In this document: one piece after another, positions 24,245 through 31,056 of the stretch
Numbering within the stretch: the first letter of the stretch is position 1
How the letters are laid out: every line of letters starts with the position of its first letter
NCBI RefSeq assembly: GCF_001482305.1
Contig: NZ_LOHP01000078.1
Location: 39,835-103,834 of the forward strand
From: Leucobacter sp. G161
Lineage (GTDB): Bacteria; Actinomycetota; Actinomycetes; Actinomycetales; Microbacteriaceae
Direction: 5' to 3'
Length of the DNA stretch: 64,000 nucleotides
Position numbers and translations under genes: made by a program
Notes under the pieces: generated by a model
Databases searched by the model: none
What the model saw: the letters and a program-made list of their open reading frames with translations, nothing else
Told to the model about the DNA's origin: nothing

Positions 24245-25794
24245 AGTCGCTCCACCCCTCCGTCTTCGCGTTCGCTATCGCCGACGCCTCCGCCGATACC
24301 TTCGACGAGTGCAACGGTTTCGGCACGGCGGATCTTCCCGCCGACCGTGCGCGGCAGCCTGTCGATGCGGTACCACTGCCGGGGAACGAACTGCGGGGCG
24401 AGGCGCTCCTTGGCGAGCGCACGCAGCGCGTCCTTCGTGGGCACGACGTCTCGCGGGCCCTCGACGACGAGCGCGACGACGCTGCCGAGCCTGCGATGCG
24501 GCAGCGCGACCGCGCACACCGCCCCGACGCGGGGCAGGCCCTCGAACGCCCGCTCGACCTCGGTGAGGGCGACCTTGTGCCCGCCGGTCACCGCGATGTC
24601 GCCGGCGCGGCCGACGAGCTCAAGCTTGCCGTCGACGATGCGCCCCTGGTCGTGCACGCTCGCCCAGCCGTCCGGCCCACGCAGCACCTCGTCGGTGGTG
24701 CCCGCGAGGTAGCCGTCGGAGCAGGCTGCGGCGTCGATCCAGAGCGTGCCGAGCTCCCCGTCGGGCACCGCGGCTCCCTCCGTAGAGCGGATTTCGTACC
24801 CGATGCCGTCGTACACCGAGATGCGGGTGCCGTCGCCGCCCCGGCTGTCGCCGATGAAGCCGATCTCCGCGGCCCCGTAGTAGCTGATGAGTCGCACGCC
24901 GGGCAGCACCTGAAGCAGGCCCGCGCGGAGCGAGGCGGAGAGGTTCGCTCCCCCGGTGACGACGAGTTCGAGCGAGGCGAAGCGTGCCGGGTCGCGGCGT
25001 GCGGCGTCGCTGAGGGCCTGCACGAGCGCGGGCACGGCGACGACGCGGGTGATCCGCTCCTCGTCGACGCGCCTCGCCATCAGTGCGGCATCGAAGGCGT
25101 CACTCATGTGCGCCGCTCCCCCGGTCGCGAGGCATTCAATGAGCGCGTACAGCGTGAGACTGTACGACACGGGACCGGGCGCGAGCGTCGCGACGCCCGG
25201 CAGCGGTTCAAGGTACGCGCTCGACACGGCAACGTTCGCCCGGTACTGCGCCCGGGCCTTGAGGAACCCCTTCGGGTCGCTCGTCGTGCCCGAGGAGAAC
25301 AGCAGCAGGAATGCCTCGTCGCCGTCGCGCACGGTGGGCGCGGGCGCTGGATCGAGCCGCGCCTCGTGCTCCCGGAACTCCGCGAGCGAGACAACCGTGC
25401 CGCCCCAGCCGCGCGCTTCGAGCGCGGGCGCGAGGTCGTCGGAGTCGCTCACGACGAGTCCGATGCCGGTCGCGAGGATCACGGCGACGCGGTGTGCGAG
25501 GGGCCAGCGGGGGTCGAGCGTCGCCGACACCGCCCGGAAGCCCGCGAGCCCCGCGATGATGCGCGAGGTGTGGAACGCGGAGTCGACGCTCACCGCGGTG
25601 ATCGGGATGCCGCCGGTCTCGGGGGCCGGAGCGGGCGGATCCGCCTGTGCGCCGTGCAGCGCCTGGACTGCCGCGAACACCCGGCGGGAATCCTCGACGA
25701 GCTCGGCGTAGGTGAGCCGGCCGTCGGATCCCGCGATCGCGAGCTGCTCGGGATCGCGGCGCGCGACCTCCAGTATCGTCTGCGTGATCGGCAC
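24241..25794 (-). CDS. AMP-dependent acyl-CoA/acyl-acid synthetase (ANL superfamily)
   Basis: This 517-residue adenylate-forming enzyme activates a carboxylic acid with ATP, normally passing it to CoA or a carrier protein. Visible motifs: the P-loop-like LLFSSGTTSDPKG near residue 165, YYGAAEIGFIG (A5-type) near 310, the GRAGDIAVTGGHKV hinge near 420, and the catalytic Lys in PRTVGGKIRRAE near 490. It is the first gene of the operon with the ketosynthase and the acyl-CoA dehydrogenase. The substrate cannot be told from the sequence. Confidence 0.85.
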   Translation of the reverse strand: MPITQTILEVARRDPEQLAIAGSDGRLTYAELVEDSRRVFAAVQALHGAQADPPAPAPETGGIPITAVSVDSAFHTSRIIAGLAGFRAVSATLDPRWPLAHRVAVILATGIGLVVSDSDDLAPALEARGWGGTVVSLAEFREHEARLDPAPAPTVRDGDEAFLLLFSSGTTSDPKGFLKARAQYRANVAVSSAYLEPLPGVATLAPGPVSYSLTLYALIECLATGGAAHMSDAFDAALMARRVDEERITRVVAVPALVQALSDAARRDPARFASLELVVTGGANLSASLRAGLLQVLPGVRLISYYGAAEIGFIGDSRGGDGTRISVYDGIGYEIRSTEGAAVPDGELGTLWIDAAACSDGYLAGTTDEVLRGPDGWASVHDQGRIVDGKLELVGRAGDIAVTGGHKVALTEVERAFEGLPRVGAVCAVALPHRRLGSVVALVVEGPRDVVPTKDALRALAKERLAPQFVPRQWYRIDRLPRTVGGKIRRAETVALVEGIGGGVGDSEREDGGVERL

Positions 25795-25886
25795 CCGGCA
25801 GCTCCTCGCGTTCGGCTTAGTTGGACTCCGTCCAGTCTACGCCCGCACCCTCGCGTTCCCCAGGGAACCCGACGTATCCTGGTCGC

Positions 25887-26258
25887 ATGGCTGGACACCG
25901 CATCTACAAGCTCGCGTTCTCGGATCTCTACCCGAACTACACGCACAAAGCCGAGCGCAAGGGCCGCACGAGGGCCGAGGTCGACGAGGTCATCCTGTGG
26001 CTCACCGGCTACTCGCAGGCGCAGCTCGACGAGCTCATCACTCCCGGCAATGCCGTAAACCTCGAGGAGTTCTTCCGCGACGCCCCGAAGCTCAACCCGG
26101 CGCGCGAGGCGATCACCGGTTCGGTCTGCGGGGTGAAGCTCGCGGAGATTGAGGATCCCCTCATGCTGAACATCCGCTATCTCGACAAGCTCGTCGATGA
26201 GCTCGCCAAGGGTAAGGCGATGGAGAAGATCCTCCGCACGCTGCCGACGCCGGCGTAG
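25887..26258 (+). CDS. DUF2200 family protein
   Basis: This 123-residue protein fits DUF2200: it opens [25 protein letters not shown] and continues with helical [20 protein letters not shown] and [29 protein letters not shown]. The family is common in bacteria but its function is not established. The start at 25887 matches the conserved N-terminus; upstream is CCTGGTCGC, a weak ribosome binding site. Confidence 0.85.
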   Translation: MAGHRIYKLAFSDLYPNYTHKAERKGRTRAEVDEVILWLTGYSQAQLDELITPGNAVNLEEFFRDAPKLNPAREAITGSVCGVKLAEIEDPLMLNIRYLDKLVDELAKGKAMEKILRTLPTPA

Positions 26259-26327
26259 TGCCCCGTGCTGACGCGTGGCCCACCGAGTCGGCGGGCCACG
26301 CGTCAGCACCGGTATTCGGTGACGTGA

Positions 26328-26747
26328 TTACTCGTCGTCGTCGATCTCTTCGTCGTCGTCGAGATCCTCGTCGTCTTCGTCCTCGTCGTCGTCATCTTCT
26401 TCACCGTCGAGGCGTGCCTCGAGCTCCGCGATTTCGGAACGAACGGCCAGCACGACCTCCGAGTCGTCCTCCCAGAGCTCACGGAAGTCAGACCCCGGCT
26501 CGACCATGTCGTTGAGCAGCTCGATGCCGCGCTCAAGATGATCGTCGAGCCGCTCGAGTTCACCCGGCCAGACTGCGCTGTGTCCGAGCACGGCGAGCAG
26601 GTAGCAGGCTGCGCGCACTCGGTCATAGTCATCGTCGTATTGGAAGGCGTCAGCAATGTGCGCATCGATGTCGATGCCCGCGAAGACGTCCCCGAACCAG
26701 TCAGCTGCCGCGTCGTTGTGCCACGGCGCACTTCCCCATGCTCCCAT
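26328..26747 (-). CDS. DUF4259 family protein with poly-acidic tail
   Basis: The 139-residue product begins MGAWGSAPWHNDAAADWFGD, the hallmark start of DUF4259 proteins, and keeps the ACYLLAVLGHSAVWPGELE helix. The last 26 residues are nearly all Asp and Glu, written with repeated GAC/GAT/GAG codons. Function is unknown. I start at 26747, where GAAGGGGA lies upstream; the longer frame to 26795 has no such site. Confidence 0.82.
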   Translation of the reverse strand: MGAWGSAPWHNDAAADWFGDVFAGIDIDAHIADAFQYDDDYDRVRAACYLLAVLGHSAVWPGELERLDDHLERGIELLNDMVEPGSDFRELWEDDSEVVLAVRSEIAELEARLDGEEDDDDEDEDDEDLDDDEEIDDDE

Positions 26748-26849
26748 TGTGATGTCCCCTTCATTTCGCCCGGCGAATCCAGGACACGTGCTCATCCTAC
26801 GGTTTAGAACGCTGGGGGTTGGCTGCCGGTGTGACGGCAGGGGTTCCGG

Positions 26850-27242
26850 TCAGCTCGAGTCGCGGTTACGGCGTGCGGCAATGTGCTTGGCAAGGCCCGG
26901 CGCTCCCCAGCAGCGGATCCCGATCTGTGAGCCGTCGGAGAGGACGAGTTCAATCGTCGAGGGGCCGAAGGTGTTGTGCACGCGAATCTCGAAGTCGGCG
27001 TCGAGGCTGAGCCCGAAGTCCATCGTCATCGGGTCCTGCGGCCCGAGCACCGCCGGGTTGATCCAGCGGTTCACCTTATTGGCGTGGAACATGAGCCGCT
27101 CGGCCCCGAGCTCGATCCGACCGCCGACCCAGACCATGCCGTCCCGCACACGCGAGAAGTCGGCGCCCCCATCGGGCCATATCGTCGCGTTCGCGATCTT
27201 GCTGATTGTGGGCATCGGTTCGTTGGACTCGGATGAACTCAT
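26850..27242 (-). CDS. Conserved hypothetical, PH/GRAM-like fold possible
   Basis: This 130-residue protein is mostly beta-strand, including DGMVWVGGRIELGAERLMFH and TMDFGLSLDADFEIRVHN, ending with a C-terminal helix (APGLAKHIAARRN). That order of strands plus one helix resembles bacterial PH-like domains, but no decisive motif is seen. GAGGAG lies upstream of the ATG. It starts 19 bases after the arfB gene and is likely co-transcribed with it. Confidence 0.65.
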   Translation of the reverse strand: MSSSESNEPMPTISKIANATIWPDGGADFSRVRDGMVWVGGRIELGAERLMFHANKVNRWINPAVLGPQDPMTMDFGLSLDADFEIRVHNTFGPSTIELVLSDGSQIGIRCWGAPGLAKHIAARRNRDSS

Positions 27243-27261
27243 GTGACTCCTCGCCGTGGCG

Positions 27262-27684
27262 TCAGTCGAACGCGGGCCGCTGCCGGTTCTTCTTGACCTG
27301 CGAGCGCTGCCCCTTGGCCTCGAGCCTGCGCTTCTGGGACCCGCGGGTCGGCTTCGTGGGGCGGCGCTTCGGCCCGTCGGGCGCGAGCGCCGCGGCGAGG
27401 ATCTGCCCGAGCTTTTCGAGGGCGGTCTCGCGGTTGCGCAGCTGCGAGCGCTGCTCCGACGCGGACACAGTGAGTGTGCCGTCGATCAGCCGGCCGGAGA
27501 GTTTGTCGAGCAGGCGCTCGCGCTGCTCATCGGTGAGCGCCTTCGACGCCGTCACGTCCCACGTGAGTTCAGCGCGACTGTCTGAGGTGTTCACGTGCTG
27601 ACCGCCTGGCCCGGAGGATCGCGAGAACCGCCATCCGAGCTCGGCGGCCGGGATGGTCAGCTTCCGCGTGACCTGGAGATCCAT
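27262..27684 (-). CDS. arfB: ArfB-type peptidyl-tRNA hydrolase for ribosome rescue
   Basis: This 140-residue protein is a codon-independent release factor that frees stalled ribosomes lacking a stop codon. The catalytic GGQ motif is in SSGPGGQHVNTSDSRAEL at about residues 23-40, and the C-terminal tail is basic (KRRPTKPTRGSQKRRLEAKG), which in ArfB enters the empty mRNA channel. Length equals the family norm of about 140. The upstream ribosome binding site is weak. Confidence 0.92.
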   Translation of the reverse strand: MDLQVTRKLTIPAAELGWRFSRSSGPGGQHVNTSDSRAELTWDVTASKALTDEQRERLLDKLSGRLIDGTLTVSASEQRSQLRNRETALEKLGQILAAALAPDGPKRRPTKPTRGSQKRRLEAKGQRSQVKKNRQRPAFD

Positions 27685-27757
27685 GTATCAAGGTTCCCAC
27701 ACCTGCCACGCCGCGGCACCGCAGCCCGCCCTCCGCGGTCTCGCATCGCGTATGGCC

Positions 27758-27790
27758 TAGGATGAAAAATACCCCCGGGGGTTTATTTTT
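27758..27790 (+). promoter_or_regulatory. Candidate -10 element with overlapping G/C-tract palindrome
   Basis: TAGGAT at 27758-27763 can serve as a -10 element for the + strand gene at 27825. Directly after it, at 27765-27790, stands a palindrome with the core ACCCCCGGGGGT (27771-27782) flanked by A-run and T-run. A C-run/G-run palindrome in A/T-rich flanks is the operator style of CsoR/RcnR/CstR-type repressors. No matching regulator is seen in this window. Confidence 0.45.
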
Positions 27791-27824
27791 GTCGTCACCC
27801 CGGCGCACCGAAGGAGACCGCGCA

Positions 27825-28289
27825 ATGCCGCATCAGACCGAGATCGTCGACCTGGGAGCACGCCGCGTCGCGCGCCGCCGCATCGTCGCCGTCGAGGCCG
27901 ACACCCTGTACGCGGCGCTCGCGAACCCGCGCCGCCACCACGAGCTCGACGGCTCTGGCACGGTCTCCGCCGTGGTCGACGGCCCCGCGACGCTGTCGCA
28001 GGGCGACTCGTTCGCGGTCGGCATGCGCATCGGCCCGGTGAAGTACCGCATGCGCAATCTCGTGACCGAGGCGATCCCGGGCCGCATCATCGAGTGGAGC
28101 CTGCCGGCCGGGCACCGCTGGCGCTGGGAGCTCACCCCCGTCGGCGACGGCGCAACGCAGGTCACCGAGGTCTTCGATTACCGCGGCGCGAGGATCCCCT
28201 GGCTCATGGCGCTACTCGGTTTCCCGCGCCGCAACGGGGTCGGGATCGAGCGCACCCTCGCAGGCCTCGAGGCTCGCTTCGGCGTGTAG
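27825..28289 (+). CDS. SRPBCC/START-like protein
   Basis: This 154-residue protein has the helix-grip pattern of the SRPBCC superfamily: an early helix with ALANPRRHHELDGSG, strands SQGDSFAVGMRI and RIIEWSLPAGHRWRWELTPV, and a long C-terminal helix (GIERTLAGLEARF). Such proteins bind small hydrophobic ligands; the substrate is unknown. GAAGGAG precedes the ATG. The possible metal- or sulfur-responsive palindrome upstream is a feature its relatives do not usually have, as far as I know. Confidence 0.78.
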   Translation: MPHQTEIVDLGARRVARRRIVAVEADTLYAALANPRRHHELDGSGTVSAVVDGPATLSQGDSFAVGMRIGPVKYRMRNLVTEAIPGRIIEWSLPAGHRWRWELTPVGDGATQVTEVFDYRGARIPWLMALLGFPRRNGVGIERTLAGLEARFGV

Positions 28290-28306
28290 CTTCCCAGCAG
28301 AACCCC

Positions 28307-28336
28307 TTTACCGGGCGACACCCGTCTGCCTACACT
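28307..28336 (+). promoter_or_regulatory. Promoter of the beta-glucosidase gene, leaderless
   Basis: TTTACC at 28307-28312 and TACACT at 28331-28336 are spaced by 18 bases. The GTG start codon at 28344 lies 8 bases after the -10 element, exactly where transcription should begin, and there is no ribosome binding site before it. Together these predict a leaderless mRNA. Confidence 0.6.
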
Positions 28337-28343
28337 GGCGACT

Positions 28344-30851
28344 GTGGGCGATGTCGCAAAGCACCGGGAGCTCCTCAGCAAGCTGACGCGCGAGGAGAAG
28401 GCGTCGCTCATGTCCGGCGGCAGCTACTGGCAGACGAAGCCGATCGCCAGGCTCGGGATCCCGTCGATCCTCCTCGCGGACGGCCCGCACGGCCTCCGCA
28501 AGCAGACGGGCGGCGGCGATCATCTCGGCGTGAACCGGAGCCTGCCCGCGACCTGCTTCCCGACGGCGGCGACGCTCGCGAACAGCTGGGATGCCGACCT
28601 GCTCGAGCGCGTCGGTTCGGCGCTCGGCGCCGAGGCAGCGGCGGAGGGCGTGCGCGTCTTGCTCGGCCCGGGCCTGAACATCAAGCGGAACCCGCTCGCG
28701 GGCCGCAACTTCGAGTACTTCTCGGAGGATCCGCTGCTCGCCGGCACGCTCGCCGCGAGCTTCATCCGCGGCGTCCAGTCGCACGGCGTCGCCGCCTCCG
28801 CGAAGCACTTCGCGGTGAACAGCCAGGAGACCAGGCGGATGACGATCGACGAGATCGTCGACGAGCGCGCGCTGCACGAGATCTATCTTGAGGGGTTCCG
28901 GATCGCGGTCACCGCGGGGAAACCCTGGACGGTGATGAGCTCGTACAACCGCGTCAACGGCACCTACGCGAACGAGCACCGCGGGCTGCTCCACGAGATC
29001 CTGCGCCGGCGCTGGGGGTTCGACGGGCTCGTCGTCACCGACTGGGGCGGCAACAACGACCGCGTCGCGGGCCTCATCGCCGGCAACGCGCTCGAGATGC
29101 CGGCGGCTGGCGGCGAGACCGACAGGGAGATCGTGCGCGCCGTCGCGGGCGCAGCGCTCGACGAGGCCGTCCTCGACGAGCGCGTCGCCGAACTCCTCGA
29201 GCTCATCGAACGGACGGAACCCGCGCAGCACGCCGGCACGCTCCCCGAGGGATCGATTACGGCCGAGGCCGCACCGGCGAGCGCAGGCTTGCACGACGCG
29301 CACCACGAGCTCGCGGTCGCGGCAGCCGGGCGGTCGATCGTGCTGCTCGAAAACCGGCTCCGCACGCTGCCACTCGCGCCCGGCGGCCCGGCGCGGGTCG
29401 CGGTCGTCGGGGACTTCGCCGGCACGCCCCGATACCAGGGCGCCGGCAGCTCGCTCGTGAACCCGACGAGGATCGTGAGGCCGCTCGATGCGCTCCGCGA
29501 CTCGGGGCTGCACATCTCGGGCTACGAGCCGGGATTCTCGCGCCGCGGATCCCAGTCGCGCGGGCGGGCGAGGCGCGCGCTCAGGCTCGCGAGCGAGGCC
29601 GACGTGATCCTGCTCTTCCTCGGCCTCGACGAGGCCGCCGAGGCCGAGGGCATCGACCGGGAGCACATGCGCCTCGCGGACAACCAGCTCGCGCTCGCGG
29701 ACGAGCTGTTCGCGCTCGGGATCCCAGTCGTCGTCGTGCTCGCGGGCGGAGCGCCCGTCGAGCTCCCCTTCGCGGATCAGGCTGCGGCGATCGTGCACGG
29801 GTATCTCCCGGGCCAGGGCGGCGGCCAGGCGATCGCCGACGTGCTCACCGGGCGCGTCAACCCCGGAGGCAAGCTCGCCGAGAGCTACCCGGTGCGCTAC
29901 GCGGACGTGCCGTCGGCCGCGAGCTATGCGCAGGCCGAGGCGACAGCCGAACATCGCGAGAGCATCTATGTCGGTTATCGGTACTTCGACAAGGTCGGGC
30001 TACCCGTCCGCTATCCGTTCGGGCACGGGCTCAGCTACACGAGCTTCGAATACTCAGACCTGGTGGCGACCCCCGAGCACGCGCGACTCACGATCACGAA
30101 CACGGGCGACGTCGCCGGCAGCGAGGTCGTGCAGCTCTATGTTGAGGCGCCAGGCCTTGCCGAGCACGCGTTTCGCGCGGTCCGGGAACTGCGCGGGTTC
30201 TGCCGCGTCGACCTCGCACCCGGCGAGAGCCGCGAGGTGCGGATCCCGCTCGCCGAGCACGCCTTCGACGTGTTCCACGGGACCGATCGCGACTGGCGCA
30301 GGGTTGCCGGGAGCTACACGATCCAGGCCGCGGCGTCATCGCGCGACATCCGCGCCGCGGCGACCGTCGAGATCGTTGCCGGAGACCGCCCCGCCCGCGA
30401 CGCTGCGGCGAGCGCCCCGACAACACTGTCCCCGCACTACGTGAGTGGCCGCGTCGAACTCGCGAGCAGCGATGACTTCGCTGGGCTCATCGGCAGGCCA
30501 CTGCCCTCCCCCGATTGGCCGGTCGGCGGGCGGTTGACGCGTGAGCATTCAATCGCGCAGACGCGCGGCCGCGGCGGCTTCGCCGGCCTGTTGTACTTCG
30601 CGATCGACCGGAGCCGCGCCGTGCTGCTCGCACTCGGGCGGCCGCTGCAGGCGAACACGACGCGCTACGCGCTTGAGATCCCGTTCCGCTCGGTTGCGCG
30701 GATGAGCAACGGGCTCATGACCGAGCCCATGCTTGACGGCCTACTGCTCATGGTGAACGGCGAGTTCTTCCGTGGCGTGCGCAAGTTGTGGTCAGCCTGG
30801 CGGGCGGAACGCGCCGCCCGGCGCGCACACCGAAACCCCACTGACGGTTGA
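28344..30851 (+). CDS. Glycoside hydrolase family 3 beta-glucosidase
   Basis: This 835-residue enzyme would cleave terminal beta-glucosides, probably in the cytoplasm because no signal peptide is present. The N-terminal TIM-barrel domain has ILLADGPHG, the KHF (about 154-156) and the nucleophile motif LVVTDWGG with D233. The second alpha/beta sandwich domain spans about 320-560 (VLLENRLRTLPLAP; YLPGQGGGQAIADVLTGRVN), followed by a fibronectin-like domain (TITNTGDVAGSEVVQLYVE). The last 150 residues are an extra region ending in a hydrophobic/basic tail unlike short GH3 enzymes. It starts at a GTG without leader. Confidence 0.88.
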   Translation: MGDVAKHRELLSKLTREEKASLMSGGSYWQTKPIARLGIPSILLADGPHGLRKQTGGGDHLGVNRSLPATCFPTAATLANSWDADLLERVGSALGAEAAAEGVRVLLGPGLNIKRNPLAGRNFEYFSEDPLLAGTLAASFIRGVQSHGVAASAKHFAVNSQETRRMTIDEIVDERALHEIYLEGFRIAVTAGKPWTVMSSYNRVNGTYANEHRGLLHEILRRRWGFDGLVVTDWGGNNDRVAGLIAGNALEMPAAGGETDREIVRAVAGAALDEAVLDERVAELLELIERTEPAQHAGTLPEGSITAEAAPASAGLHDAHHELAVAAAGRSIVLLENRLRTLPLAPGGPARVAVVGDFAGTPRYQGAGSSLVNPTRIVRPLDALRDSGLHISGYEPGFSRRGSQSRGRARRALRLASEADVILLFLGLDEAAEAEGIDREHMRLADNQLALADELFALGIPVVVVLAGGAPVELPFADQAAAIVHGYLPGQGGGQAIADVLTGRVNPGGKLAESYPVRYADVPSAASYAQAEATAEHRESIYVGYRYFDKVGLPVRYPFGHGLSYTSFEYSDLVATPEHARLTITNTGDVAGSEVVQLYVEAPGLAEHAFRAVRELRGFCRVDLAPGESREVRIPLAEHAFDVFHGTDRDWRRVAGSYTIQAAASSRDIRAAATVEIVAGDRPARDAAASAPTTLSPHYVSGRVELASSDDFAGLIGRPLPSPDWPVGGRLTREHSIAQTRGRGGFAGLLYFAIDRSRAVLLALGRPLQANTTRYALEIPFRSVARMSNGLMTEPMLDGLLLMVNGEFFRGVRKLWSAWRAERAARRAHRNPTDG

Positions 30852-31056
30852 AATTTCCCGGCGGCGTTTTAGCCGAGCGGGGTCTCGACCCTTTGGTGGC
30901 GATGTTACATTCCGCACTCATAAATACCCATCACGTGTAAGCAAGTCACGAAACTGTCTCTGCCTTCACCCGGGCCATTCTGCACTGATTAGGCTCGGGC
31001 CAGCGTTACCTGTTGATCACTGGCGATCGACACGGGAGAAACGGAGACTCTGAGCA

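Noticed and set aside
24226..26058. 610-codon open frame on the + strand
   Set aside because: Antisense to the AMP-ligase gene, whose motifs are complete; the product is Arg/Ala/Val low-complexity sequence.
28308..29954. 548-codon open frame on the - strand
   Set aside because: Antisense to the GH3 enzyme; composition and lack of motifs mark it as a shadow.
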